Source: Beijerinckiaceae bacterium (GTDB lineage: Bacteria > Pseudomonadota > Alphaproteobacteria > Rhizobiales > Beijerinckiaceae). From it: a stretch of DNA of 41,504 nucleotides. The DNA is taken from NCBI GenBank assembly GCA_947455285.1, contig CANGOK010000003.1, positions 1-41,504 on the forward strand. Reading direction: 5' to 3'. The translations under genes and the position numbers were made by a program. Below the pieces are notes generated by a model that made no database searches, was not told the origin of the DNA, and saw only the letters and a program-made list of their open reading frames with translations. Below are positions 8,270 to 16,880 of this stretch, piece by piece (position 1 is the stretch's first letter; each line of letters opens with the position of its first letter).

Positions 8270-9127
8270 ATGAAGCTGGTACGTTATGGCAAGCCGGGCA
8301 AGGAAAAGCCGGGCCTCATCGATATGGATGGTCGCATCCGCGATCTCAGCGAAGTCGTTGGCGATATCGGCGGCGATACGCTCTCGCCCAAGTCCCTGCG
8401 CAAGCTCGCGCGCCTGCGTCCGGGCAACCTGCCGCTCGTGCGCGGCAAGCCGCGTCTGGGCTCTTGCGTGTCGCGCCCCGGCAATTTCATCGCCATCGGC
8501 CTCAACTACGCCGATCACGCCGCTGAAGCCGGCGCGAAGATCCCGGCCGAGCCGATCGTCTTCATGAAGGCCACGAACTCCGTGATTGGCCCCAACGACG
8601 ACATCGTGATCCCAAAGGGTTCGACCAAGACCGACTGGGAAATCGAACTCGCCATCGTGATCGGCACAGGCGGCAGCTACATCGCTGAGCGCAGTGCGAT
8701 GGAGCATGTGGCCGGCTTCTGCGTCTGCAACGACGTATCCGAGCGCGAATATCAGATCGAGCGTTCGAGCGGTCAGTGGGACAAGGGCAAGGGCTGCCCG
8801 ACCTTCGGTCCCCTCGGCCCCTGGCTCGTCACGCCCGACGAGCTCGGCAATGTGCAGAAGCTCGACCTGTGGCTCGATGTGAACGGCGAGCGTCAGCAGA
8901 CCGGCAACACATCCACGATGATCTTCAATGTGAAGCATCTAGTGTCCTATGTGTCGCGCTTCATGAAGCTCGAGCCCGGCGACGTCATCACCACCGGCAC
9001 GCCTCCCGGCGTGGCTCTCGGCCGCAAGCCCCCGAACTACCTGCGCGCGGGCGACACAATCTCCTGCGGCATCGAAGGCCTCGGCTCGCAGGCCAGCCGC
9101 GTCATCGCCTGGAAGAAGGGCATGTAA
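8270..9127 (+). CDS. fumarylacetoacetate hydrolase (FAH) family protein
   Basis: A protein of 285 residues with a clear ribosome-binding site, GGAGGGAG (8256-8263). The FAH C-terminal fold shows GLNYADHAAEAG (77-88), the metal-binding pair E124/E126 in DWEIELAIVIG, and D155 in CNDVSERE. TGTPPGVALG near 243-252 is also typical. Members cleave or hydrate C-C bonds in diketo or hydroxy-dienoate acids, for example in homoprotocatechuate, ureidoglycolate or diketo-deoxy-sugar pathways. The exact substrate is not determinable. It stands alone, ending at the bidirectional terminator before argC. Confidence 0.87.
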   Translation: MKLVRYGKPGKEKPGLIDMDGRIRDLSEVVGDIGGDTLSPKSLRKLARLRPGNLPLVRGKPRLGSCVSRPGNFIAIGLNYADHAAEAGAKIPAEPIVFMKATNSVIGPNDDIVIPKGSTKTDWEIELAIVIGTGGSYIAERSAMEHVAGFCVCNDVSEREYQIERSSGQWDKGKGCPTFGPLGPWLVTPDELGNVQKLDLWLDVNGERQQTGNTSTMIFNVKHLVSYVSRFMKLEPGDVITTGTPPGVALGRKPPNYLRAGDTISCGIEGLGSQASRVIAWKKGM

Positions 9128-9166
9128 AAAATTTGGCGCGGGGTCTTTGATCCCGCGCCTTTTTTA
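9126..9166. terminator. bidirectional intrinsic terminator between the FAH gene and argC
   Basis: An 8-bp GC-rich stem, GGCGCGGG (9135-9142) with CCCGCGCC (9152-9159), and a 9-base loop. It is followed by six T (9160-9165) and preceded by six A (9126-9131), so it can act on both strands. The genes are convergent. The argC stop codon (9164-9166) lies inside the T run, and the FAH stop is at 9125-9127. Confidence 0.88.
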
Positions 9167-10072
9167 TAGTCCGAGCATCAGCTCAAGATTTTGCACCGCC
9201 GCGCCAGAGGCGCCCTTGCCGAGATTGTCGAGCCGGGCGACCAGCATCATGTGCCCGCGCTTTTCATTGGCGAAGACAAACAGTTCCATATCATTGGTGT
9301 CATTCAGCGCTTGCGGCTCGAGCTTGCCCGAGGTGGGAGCGGCGGCGACGCGCACGTAGCGCGAATCCTCGTAATGGGCGCGCAGAGCGGCTTCGAAATC
9401 GCCCCCCTTGGCGCTCTTCAGCATGTCGAGATGCAAGGGGATGCTGACCAGCATGCCCTGCCGGAAATCCGCCACCGACGGCACGAAGATCGCGCGCCGG
9501 GTCAGGCGGCCATAGGTCATGATCTCCGGCATGTGCTTGTGTTGCAGCCCGAGCGCGTAAAGCTCGAAATCAGGCGCCGTCCGGGCTTCATAGGCCTCGA
9601 TCATTGACTTGCCGCCGCCCGAATAGCCGGAGACCGCGTTGATCGTGATCGGGGTGTCCGAGGGGATCAGGCCGGCGTCCGTGAGCGGGCGCAGCAAGGC
9701 GATGGCGCCGGTGGAATAGCAGCCGGGATTGGCGACATTCTTGGCCGATGCGATAGCCGCGCCCTGCCCCTTCGCCATTTCCGCAAAGCCATAGGTCCAG
9801 CCCGGAGCGATCCGGTGGGCGGTCGAGGCGTCGAGCAAACGCGGGCCAGATGCGCCGAGGTCAGCGACCATGGCGGCCGTCTCCACCGCCGCATCGTCGG
9901 GCAGGCAAAGGATCGCCACATCCACCTGCGAGAGCAATTCGCGCTTGGCCTGCGGATCCTTGCGCTTTTCGGCTGCGATGCTCACCACCTCGATGGCGGG
10001 CATGGCGGCGAGCCTGTCGCGGATGCCGAGCCCCGTCGTGCCCGCTTCGCCATCGATGAAGACCTTCGCCAT
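9164..10072 (-). CDS. argC: N-acetyl-gamma-glutamyl-phosphate reductase (type 2)
   Basis: A protein of 302 residues, the short type 2 ArgC of alphaproteobacteria. [13 protein letters not shown] at 5-17 is the NADP-binding turn. The catalytic cysteine is C118 in NPGCYSTGA (115-123). SGYSGGGKS and the HKHMPEI segment are family-typical. It reduces N-acetyl-glutamyl-5-phosphate to the semialdehyde in arginine biosynthesis. AAGGAG precedes the start with good spacing. It follows the agmatinase-family gene by 59 bases on the same strand, so the two may be cotranscribed, which would link arginine synthesis with guanidino-compound breakdown. Confidence 0.94.
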   Translation of the reverse strand: MAKVFIDGEAGTTGLGIRDRLAAMPAIEVVSIAAEKRKDPQAKRELLSQVDVAILCLPDDAAVETAAMVADLGASGPRLLDASTAHRIAPGWTYGFAEMAKGQGAAIASAKNVANPGCYSTGAIALLRPLTDAGLIPSDTPITINAVSGYSGGGKSMIEAYEARTAPDFELYALGLQHKHMPEIMTYGRLTRRAIFVPSVADFRQGMLVSIPLHLDMLKSAKGGDFEAALRAHYEDSRYVRVAAAPTSGKLEPQALNDTNDMELFVFANEKRGHMMLVARLDNLGKGASGAAVQNLELMLGL

Positions 10073-10131
10073 CGCTTTGCTCCTTGTGATGGCGCTTCGA
10101 TGGCCCGCAGGGCCGCATCTGTCAACATGGG

Positions 10132-11085
10132 CTAGACGCCTTCAGGTGCCGCCTTGCACGCCAGCGCCTGCAGATAACGCTGCGCCACGCTCGCCGCCGC
10201 TATGGCCGTGATCTCGCCGTGGTCATAGGCGGGGCAGACTTCGACCACGTCCATGCCCCGCCAGTCGAGGCCCCGGCACTCCCAGACAGCCGCCAACGCC
10301 TGCGCCGAGGTGAGCCCGCCAGCGACCGGCGTGCCCGTGCCGGGGGCGAAGGCCGGGTCGAGCGCGTCGATATCGAAGCTGAGATAGGCCGGCCCGGGCC
10401 CTACCCGCGCCTTGATGCGCGCCGCCATGCCGCCCGGTCCAAGGGCATGGCAGAGGTCCGCGTCCAGCATCTCAAGACCAAAGTCCTGCGGAGCGACGGT
10501 GCGCACGCCGATCTGAATGGAACGCTCGACATCGATCAGCCCCTCCCGCACCGCCCGGGTGACAAAGGTGCCGTGGGACATCTTGGTCCCATCATCGTCC
10601 CACGTATCCTGATGGGCGTCGAACTGGACGAGAGCCAGTGGGCCATGCCGATCCGCGTGGGCGCGCAGTAGCGGCAGGGTGACGAAGTGATCGCCGCCGA
10701 GCGTCATAAGATGCGCCCCGGCGCGAAGAATCTGCCGCGCCTGCTCCTCAATCTCGCCCGGCGCATGTGACAGGCGCTCGTATTCGAAAAAGCAGTCCCC
10801 AGCGTCGATCACGGCGAGCGTCGCGAAGGGATCGTGGCGCGAGGGATATTGCGGATCGCCGTCGAAAATGACCGAAGCCCGGCGAATGGCGGCGGGCCCG
10901 AACCGCGCGCCGGGCCGGTTGGAGGTGGCGCAATCGAAGGGCACGCCCCAGACGACGACATCCGCAGCCCCGACTTCCTTGCTGAACCGCCGCCGCATGA
11001 AGGACTGGACGCCTGCGAAGGTCGGCTCATGCGAACCGCCCCGCAGTGGGCCGCTCAGCGCGTTGTCGATGGGGGTCTCATTCAT
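10132..11085 (-). CDS. speB: agmatinase / arginase-family ureohydrolase
   Basis: The proposed product of 317 residues starts MNETPID. An in-frame ATG at 11128-11130 would add 15 residues that do not look conserved, and neither start has a convincing Shine-Dalgarno sequence. The binuclear manganese site of the ureohydrolase fold is complete: H133 in GGDHF, D156/H158/D160 in DAHQD, and D238/D240 in [11 protein letters not shown]. Family enzymes hydrolyse agmatine to putrescine and urea, but guanidinobutyrase or guanidinopropionase activities share the same motifs. The agmatine call is therefore by similarity, and the gene symbol is tentative. Confidence 0.85.
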   Translation of the reverse strand: MNETPIDNALSGPLRGGSHEPTFAGVQSFMRRRFSKEVGAADVVVWGVPFDCATSNRPGARFGPAAIRRASVIFDGDPQYPSRHDPFATLAVIDAGDCFFEYERLSHAPGEIEEQARQILRAGAHLMTLGGDHFVTLPLLRAHADRHGPLALVQFDAHQDTWDDDGTKMSHGTFVTRAVREGLIDVERSIQIGVRTVAPQDFGLEMLDADLCHALGPGGMAARIKARVGPGPAYLSFDIDALDPAFAPGTGTPVAGGLTSAQALAAVWECRGLDWRGMDVVEVCPAYDHGEITAIAAASVAQRYLQALACKAAPEGV

Positions 11086-11142
11086 GGCGGTAATCTGGCG
11101 ACGCCGGAGCCAGACTTCAACCTCAGCCATTGCGTCTAGACC

Positions 11143-11171
11143 ATGACAGCTTTAGGAGCGGTGTCTAAACT
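11143..11171 (+). promoter_or_regulatory. predicted promoter of the bicupin gene
   Basis: ATGACA (11143-11148) and TAAACT (11166-11171) are separated by exactly 17 bases, a good sigma-70-like pair. Transcription would begin near 11178, giving a leader of about 40 bases. It sits in the divergent interval between the agmatinase-family gene and the bicupin. Prediction from sequence only. Confidence 0.45.
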
Positions 11172-11218
11172 ACGCGAGAGAAGGCGGAATCGCCGCCTGC
11201 CCCTAAATGGAGCCAAGA

Positions 11219-12418
11219 ATGTCAGAGGATACGCTCTTTAACGCCGAGGCCATCGCGGGCAAGTTCCTGCTCGATCCCTATCTCGAATGGGCGAACGGCG
11301 AAGGCGTGCCTATCCATCTGGATTTCGGCCACGATTTGCTGGCGCTTGAGACCGCCCCCTGGGATCGCTACGGCGCGCGCGGCTGCTTCGCCCATACCCA
11401 CGGCCGTGGCGACTTCATGGCCAATTACGTGATCGAGGTAGATCCGGGCAAGAAGACGCGGCCCGTCAAGCATCTCTACGAAGCTTTCTTCTATGTGCTT
11501 GAGGGCTATGGCTCGACCATGGTCTGGCTGCCAAACGGCGAGAAGCGCTCCTTCGAATGGGGCCCCAAGGCGCTCTTCGCCATTCCGCTCAACTGCATGT
11601 ACCAGATCTTCAACCACTCGGGCCGCGAGCGGGTGCGCTTGTCCGTCACAAACGACGCGCCGCTGACCCTCAACCTCTACCACAACGTCAATTTCGTCTT
11701 CGACAACCCCTTCACCTTCCCCGAGCGCACCGGCCTCGCAAGCTATTACGAGGGCGAAGGCGAGCACACTCCAGTGCATCGTGGCCTTAATGTCGCCACG
11801 CTGAACGTCTGGGAGACAAACTTCGTCCACGACCTCACCAGCTTCAAGCTCTATGAGCTAAACGCACGCGGCAAGGGTTCAAAGAACGTATCCTTCGTGC
11901 TGGCTGACGGTACCATGCATTCGCATACGTCCGAGATACCGGCCGGGCGCTACAAGAAGGCCCATCGCCATGCGGCGGGCACGCACGTTCATGCTGTGGA
12001 TGGCGAGGGCTACACGCTGCTCTGGTATGAAGGCGACAGCGAGTTCAAGGAGCTGCCCTGGCGCCACGGCATCATGTACACGCCGCCGTTCTGGATGTTC
12101 CATCAGCATTTCAACACCTGCGACGCGCCCGCGCGCTATCTCGCCTGCAGCCTTGGCAGCCGCCGGTATCCCTTCATCGCGCTGCGTCGACGCAGCGCCG
12201 AGGGTGGCGGCGCCGTCTCGATCCAACAGGGCGGTCGGCAGATCGAGTACGAGGATCAGGATCCGCGCGTGCATCGCAAGTGGCTTGAAGCGATCAAGGA
12301 GACCGGCGTCGCCTCCCAGATGGGCGACCTGTTCGACGAGCCCAAGATCATGGCGATGGATCAGTCCAGGATGACCGGGGTCATCAGCACGCCGCGCTCA
12401 ACCGGCCCTGCGATCTGA
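11219..12418 (+). CDS. bicupin protein of unknown function
   Basis: A product of 399 residues. I chose ATG 11219 over ATG 11207 because GGAG at 11209-11212 is properly spaced for it. There are two cupin barrels. In the first, HLYEAFFYVLEGYG (85-98) is the conserved His/Glu strand. In the second, HRHAAGTHVHAVDGEGYTLL (249-268) and the FHQHFN turn near 294-299 hold a rich histidine set (H249, H251, H256, H258, H295, H297) likely to bind a metal. Bicupins include dioxygenases such as gentisate dioxygenase, plus binding and isomerase proteins. I cannot assign a reaction. No signal peptide is seen, so it is probably cytoplasmic. Confidence 0.75.
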   Translation: MSEDTLFNAEAIAGKFLLDPYLEWANGEGVPIHLDFGHDLLALETAPWDRYGARGCFAHTHGRGDFMANYVIEVDPGKKTRPVKHLYEAFFYVLEGYGSTMVWLPNGEKRSFEWGPKALFAIPLNCMYQIFNHSGRERVRLSVTNDAPLTLNLYHNVNFVFDNPFTFPERTGLASYYEGEGEHTPVHRGLNVATLNVWETNFVHDLTSFKLYELNARGKGSKNVSFVLADGTMHSHTSEIPAGRYKKAHRHAAGTHVHAVDGEGYTLLWYEGDSEFKELPWRHGIMYTPPFWMFHQHFNTCDAPARYLACSLGSRRYPFIALRRRSAEGGGAVSIQQGGRQIEYEDQDPRVHRKWLEAIKETGVASQMGDLFDEPKIMAMDQSRMTGVISTPRSTGPAI

Positions 12419-12427
12419 CACGGCTCC

Positions 12428-14182
12428 ATGACTGATGAATTGAGCCAAGGCTTGCCGCCTCCGCCAAGCGGAAGGCGCAAGCCACTGCTGCATCGCCTGC
12501 GAATGTCGCGGGCGAACGGCTGGCTCGTCGCCGGTCTGAGCCTATTGATCGCTCTGGGGGTCGCCGAATATTTTCGCCGTTACGAAGGGGCAGGCCCCAA
12601 CCTCATCTGCACAAGCGCCATAACCATCGCCCTTTGGGCGGCGCTCGTGACGGCGACGCGCCGCGCGCTTGTCTCCACCATACTCGTCGGCGCGATGATC
12701 GCCTTTATCGCGGGCGTGGCTTTCGTCAAACGCTCGCTCGAAAAGATGGTGTTCCACGCCTACGATCTCTACTTCTATTTTCCCGATGGGCGGTTGCTGG
12801 CGCATCTGTGGACCAGCCACCGCACGTTTCTGCTGGCGGTGATCGCCGGGGCGACCGTGACCCTGGCTGCGGTCATCGTCGGTTGGCGTATTGAACAGGT
12901 GCGCCTGCGCCGTCTTCATGCGGGATGTTTATTCGCGATCTGCGTCGTCGTTGGCGCAGCCGCGTCCCATGAAAAGATCGAACGGCGGCACACCCAATTT
13001 TATTGGGAAGACCTCTTCGTCTCCTCCTTCTACGGCTCATGGCCGGAGACGCTGGAGACCCTGGTGCGCGGGCAATTGATGGAGTCGGCGTCCGCGGCCT
13101 CGCATCGCCCGCCGCTGCGCACGGTGGCGCAGGACGCTTGCACACTTACGCAAAAGCCGCCGCACATCATTCTCATCCACGAAGAATCCGTCTTTCCGCC
13201 GGGAATCTTCCCGCAGCTGAATTACGACAAGCGCCTCGACTCCATGTTCAGGTCATTCGACGGACGCATGCATCGCATGCGTGTCGAGACCTATGGCGGC
13301 GCATCGTGGCTGACGGAATTTTCCGTGATGACGGGGCTTTCTTCACGCTCGTTCGGCGGCATCCGCAACTTCCTGCAGACCTATATGGTCAACCGTCTCA
13401 GCGACACCCTGCCCCAGACGCTAACGCATTGCGGCTACCGAAATGTCCTCTTCTACCCGATGCTGAAGACGTTCGTTTCGAGCGCCGCTTTCTACAATTC
13501 GGTCGGCATCAAGGAAATCTTCGACGCCAAGGACCAGCAGGCGCCGACCGCCTTCGAGCGCGACCGCTTCTATTTCGGCAACGCCCTGAAAAACATCGAC
13601 GCGCATGTTGAGGCCTCGAAGGCGCCGCTCTTCACCTTCGTGGAGACCATGTCGACCCACTGGCCATATCATGTGACCTTTTATCCGGAAGAACAGGTTC
13701 CGGGCGGGGGCGAAGGCGTCGACGCTGAAATGAGCGAGTTCCTGCGCAGGCTCTGGCTATCCAAGACCGACCTCGAAGACCTGCGCGGGCAGCTGGCGTC
13801 GCGTTTCCCCAAGGAGCGTTTCCTGATCGTCCATTACGGCGATCACCATCCCGTCGCCACGCGCCGGTTGCTGGGCTTCCCAGCGGAGATGGAATCCGAA
13901 GACGTGGAGTTGCAACCGGACTCGTCGGGCTTCATCACCTATTTCGCGATGCAGGGCGTGAACTTCAACCCGCGTCCCCTGCCCCTAATCGATCCGGTGG
14001 ATGTCGCCTATCTGCCCGCGCTGATCCTCTATGCGGCGGGCCTGCCCTTGCCTGACAGCGACATGGAGCGTCTGCGGCTGATGAAGCAATGCGATGGGCG
14101 CTACTATGATTGCTCGGAGCGCGACGAGATCCTCGACTTCCATCGCAGGCTCATTGAGGCGGGACTGCTGAAGCCCCGCTGA
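12428..14182 (+). CDS. membrane sulfatase-fold transferase (LTA synthase/OpgB-like)
   Basis: A protein of 584 residues. About five transmembrane helices lie between 31 and 180, followed by a periplasmic alkaline-phosphatase-fold domain. HEESVFPPG (metal-binding Glu near 252-253), YGGASWLTEFSVMTG at 289-303 and YGDHHPV in the C-terminal third match the phosphoglycerol/phosphoethanolamine transferase and LTA synthase group. The nucleophile position, Thr in LtaS, appears to be S293 here, although T296 is close. Such enzymes move phosphoglycerol or phosphoethanolamine head groups from lipids to a glycan. The convergent neighbour is an OpgD/OpgG glucan protein, so decoration of periplasmic glucans is an attractive inference. 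It starts 9 bases after the bicupin stop. Confidence 0.82.
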   Translation: MTDELSQGLPPPPSGRRKPLLHRLRMSRANGWLVAGLSLLIALGVAEYFRRYEGAGPNLICTSAITIALWAALVTATRRALVSTILVGAMIAFIAGVAFVKRSLEKMVFHAYDLYFYFPDGRLLAHLWTSHRTFLLAVIAGATVTLAAVIVGWRIEQVRLRRLHAGCLFAICVVVGAAASHEKIERRHTQFYWEDLFVSSFYGSWPETLETLVRGQLMESASAASHRPPLRTVAQDACTLTQKPPHIILIHEESVFPPGIFPQLNYDKRLDSMFRSFDGRMHRMRVETYGGASWLTEFSVMTGLSSRSFGGIRNFLQTYMVNRLSDTLPQTLTHCGYRNVLFYPMLKTFVSSAAFYNSVGIKEIFDAKDQQAPTAFERDRFYFGNALKNIDAHVEASKAPLFTFVETMSTHWPYHVTFYPEEQVPGGGEGVDAEMSEFLRRLWLSKTDLEDLRGQLASRFPKERFLIVHYGDHHPVATRRLLGFPAEMESEDVELQPDSSGFITYFAMQGVNFNPRPLPLIDPVDVAYLPALILYAAGLPLPDSDMERLRLMKQCDGRYYDCSERDEILDFHRRLIEAGLLKPR

Positions 14183-14185
14183 ACC

Positions 14186-15805
14186 TCAGAAGTTGTAGAC
14201 CTTCCAGGCATAGGCCCAGGTCTCGGTGAGCACGCGGGCGCCCGTGCGCAGCTTGCAGGTCACGGTGGTCATCTCGGTGGGATGAACCTCCACATCGAGC
14301 ATCACACGAAAACCGCCAGCGGCGGGATTGGGCACGAGGAACTGGCGGAAGATCTTGCCATTGGTCGCGCTCGAAACGATCTCGACCGCCGAGGGCTTGG
14401 CGAGGTGGAAGGCGAGGTCGCCGCCGGTAAAATCAATCATGAAACGACGGGTGTTGCGCCCCACCGCCTCGCCCGCGCCAAGCGCATAGGCGGGCGCGGT
14501 GAAGGTGTTGAGCGTATATCCGAGATCATGCAGCTTCAGCCCATCCGTGAGCGAGCGCATGCGATAATTGAAGCTGAACGGCGACTTGGCGTCAGCCGGC
14601 TCGTTGGGCACGAAAGCCACGATCATATTGTCGAAGGTCTCGTCCTTCGTGGCGAGTTCGATCAGCTCGATACGCCCCTCGCCCCAGTCATCCTCTGGCT
14701 CGATCCAGTAGCTCGGGCGCTCTTCGTAATTGAGTTCGATGTCCTGATAGTGAGCGAACTGGCGATCGCGCTGGATGAGCCCATAGCCGCGCACATTGGT
14801 CACGGGGAAGTTGTGGACCTCCTGCACCAGCGGATTGTGCAGGGGACGCCAGATCCATTCGCCATCTTTCGTATGGATCATCAGACCATCGGAGTCGTGC
14901 AGCTCGGGGCGGAACTCGTCGTATTTGTTGCGATCGTTCAGGTGCCGGTCGTTCTCTCCAAGGAAATACATGGAGGTGAGCGGCGCCAGCCCAATCCGCG
15001 AAACCGTCTTGCGAGGGAAAAGTGTCACCTCGACTTCGACCGGCGATTCCGGCCCCGGCTCGAAAACGAACTTGTAGGCGCCTGACAGCGAGGGGCTGTC
15101 CAGCAAGGCGCTGATCGTGATCGTATTGGCGTCGCCGACGGGCGTTTCGATCCAGAACTCCCTAAAGAAGGGAAACTCTTCGTTGTTGTCGAGCAGTCCC
15201 GTCCCGATCGAAAGCCCGCGCGCGGAAAGACCGTATTTCTGATCCCGGCCCAACCAACGGAAATAGCTCGCCCCCAGGAAAGACACGAACTCATCCGAGC
15301 GCTTGGGATCATTCAGCGGATAATGGACGCGGAAGCCCGCGACTCCGAGATCGGACGGCAGGGGCTTGGAGAATTTGATGGAGCCATAGTCGAAGAGCTT
15401 CGCCACATTGGCCATGGGCTCTGCGCGGCCGTCCGTGACGAGATTGATCGTCACCGGGCGCTGAAACAGATGGCCCGGATGGAAAAGCTGCAACCGGAAC
15501 TTGCCGCCCTTCTCGCCCAGCGGCGCCTTGTCGGCCCGGAAGCGGATCTCGCGCCACTTATCGAAATCAAGCCGCGCCAGCTCTTCGGGAAGCGCGATGG
15601 TCGTAGCGCTATATTCTTTGGACGAGAGTTCCCGGGCGCGTTTCAAAACGTCCTCAAAGCCGAAAGCCGCCGCCTTTTCGGCCACCTGCTTGTCGGTTCC
15701 CGCCTTGGCGGGCGCGCCCTGCGCAAAGGCTGGGCGCCGCAGCCCAAGGTTGGCGGTGGCGGCAAAGAGGGCGCCAAGGAGGAAGCGACGGGATGGACCG
15801 GTCAT
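14186..15805 (-). CDS. periplasmic glucan biosynthesis protein, OpgD/OpgG (MdoG) family
   Basis: A protein of 539 residues, full length for the family. The N-terminus has SRRFLL (5-10), a twin-arginine-like signal ending near AFA (26-28), as in OpgD rather than Sec-exported OpgG. Recognisable blocks are FGFEDVLKRARELS, FHPGHLFQRPVTINLV, FLGASYFRWLGRDQKYGLSARGL, GYGLIQRDRQFAHYQDIELNYEERPSYWIEP and DDWGEGRIELIE. The family (GH186) acts on beta-1,2-glucan backbones of osmoregulated periplasmic glucans. It is convergent with the sulfatase-fold transferase, with 3 bases between the stop codons. No OpgH glucan synthase is in the window. Confidence 0.92.
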   Translation of the reverse strand: MTGPSRRFLLGALFAATANLGLRRPAFAQGAPAKAGTDKQVAEKAAAFGFEDVLKRARELSSKEYSATTIALPEELARLDFDKWREIRFRADKAPLGEKGGKFRLQLFHPGHLFQRPVTINLVTDGRAEPMANVAKLFDYGSIKFSKPLPSDLGVAGFRVHYPLNDPKRSDEFVSFLGASYFRWLGRDQKYGLSARGLSIGTGLLDNNEEFPFFREFWIETPVGDANTITISALLDSPSLSGAYKFVFEPGPESPVEVEVTLFPRKTVSRIGLAPLTSMYFLGENDRHLNDRNKYDEFRPELHDSDGLMIHTKDGEWIWRPLHNPLVQEVHNFPVTNVRGYGLIQRDRQFAHYQDIELNYEERPSYWIEPEDDWGEGRIELIELATKDETFDNMIVAFVPNEPADAKSPFSFNYRMRSLTDGLKLHDLGYTLNTFTAPAYALGAGEAVGRNTRRFMIDFTGGDLAFHLAKPSAVEIVSSATNGKIFRQFLVPNPAAGGFRVMLDVEVHPTEMTTVTCKLRTGARVLTETWAYAWKVYNF

Positions 15806-16048
15806 GGAAAATCTATGCTTGAGGATGGGTTTTGATCGGAGATCTGGGGCGCCAACGCCAAGTTTTACGCCCCTTCCCGCGCGTGAGCGACTATATCGAC
15901 AAGCAGAGAGCTACGCCAGCGACCGACCCCAAAAACTCCGTCAATGGTTGACGCACGCCGACGAAAAACGGCGGAGAGGCGAAACCCTCGTCCGGGTGCT
16001 GCTTTATTCCTATCGGCGGCGGGTTGCGCTTCCACCCCGGCCAAGCTT

Positions 16049-16068
16049 ATTGTGCAATGCAATATAAT
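16049..16068 (+). promoter_or_regulatory. PhaR/PhbF-like site overlapping a TATAAT -10 upstream of 3-hydroxybutyrate dehydrogenase
   Basis: ATTGTGCAATGCAAT (16049-16063) contains TGC-N3-GCAA. As I recall, this is the core of sites bound by PhaR/PhbF, the polyhydroxybutyrate-sensing repressors. It runs straight into a perfect -10 hexamer TATAAT (16063-16068), a position suited to repression. No good -35 is seen. The rest of the interval 15806-16088 holds nothing else I recognise. The match is inference from remembered consensus sequences. Confidence 0.4.
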
Positions 16069-16088
16069 CGTCCGATCAGGAGACACGC

Positions 16089-16874
16089 ATGTCCCTCGCA
16101 TCCCGCAACGCCGTCGTCACCGGCTCCACGAGCGGCATTGGCCTCGCTATCGCCCGCGCGCTCGCGAAGGAAGGCGCCAATGTCATGATCAACGGCTTCG
16201 GCGAAGCCGGGGCCATCGAGAAAGAGCGGTCAGGGATCGAGACCGAGTTCAAGGTGAAGTGCCTCTACAATGGCGCGGACATGTCCAAGCCCGCCGAGAT
16301 CGCGGCCATGGTGCATGAGGCAGAGGAGAAGCTCGGCTCGGTCGACATTCTCGTGAACAACGCGGGCATCCAGTTCGTCTCCCCTGTCGAGGACTTCCCC
16401 ATCGAGAAGTGGGACCAGATCATCGCCATCAACATGTCGTCGGCCTTTCACGCCATCCGCGCCGCCGTGCCCGGCATGAAGTCGCGCAAATGGGGCCGCA
16501 TCATCAATACAGCTTCGGCGCATTCAAAGGTCGCCTCGCCCTTCAAGGCCGCCTATGTGACCGCCAAGCATGGCGTCGCGGGCCTCAACAAGACGGTGGC
16601 TCTGGAGCTAGCGACCTATGGAGTCACCTCCAACTGCATTTCGCCCGGCTATGTCTGGACCCCGCTCGTCGAAAAGCAGATCCCCGACACGATGGCGGCG
16701 CGCAATTTGACCCGCGAGCAGGTCATCCATGACGTGATGCTCACGGCGCAGCCGACGAAGCAGTTCGTCACGGTCGATCAGGTGGCGGCGCTGGCGGTGT
16801 TCCTGTGTTCGGACGCGGCGTCCCAGATCACAGGCGCCAATCTTTCGATGGATGGCGGCTGGACCGCCGCCTGA
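16089..16874 (+). CDS. bdhA: 3-hydroxybutyrate dehydrogenase (short-chain dehydrogenase)
   Basis: A protein of 261 residues with the classical SDR pattern: TGSTSGIG (11-18), NNAG (90-93), N115, S143, Y156 and K160. Residues SAHSKVASPFKAAYVTAKHG and SPGYVWTPLVEKQIP are hallmarks of D-3-hydroxybutyrate dehydrogenase and separate it from general SDRs. It oxidises 3-hydroxybutyrate to acetoacetate with NAD, a step in polyhydroxybutyrate and ketone-body use. AGGAGA lies before the start. The patatin gene follows after 6 bases, indicating an operon, and the PhaR-like site lies just upstream. Confidence 0.92.
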   Translation: MSLASRNAVVTGSTSGIGLAIARALAKEGANVMINGFGEAGAIEKERSGIETEFKVKCLYNGADMSKPAEIAAMVHEAEEKLGSVDILVNNAGIQFVSPVEDFPIEKWDQIIAINMSSAFHAIRAAVPGMKSRKWGRIINTASAHSKVASPFKAAYVTAKHGVAGLNKTVALELATYGVTSNCISPGYVWTPLVEKQIPDTMAARNLTREQVIHDVMLTAQPTKQFVTVDQVAALAVFLCSDAASQITGANLSMDGGWTAA

Positions 16875-16880
16875 ACCACC

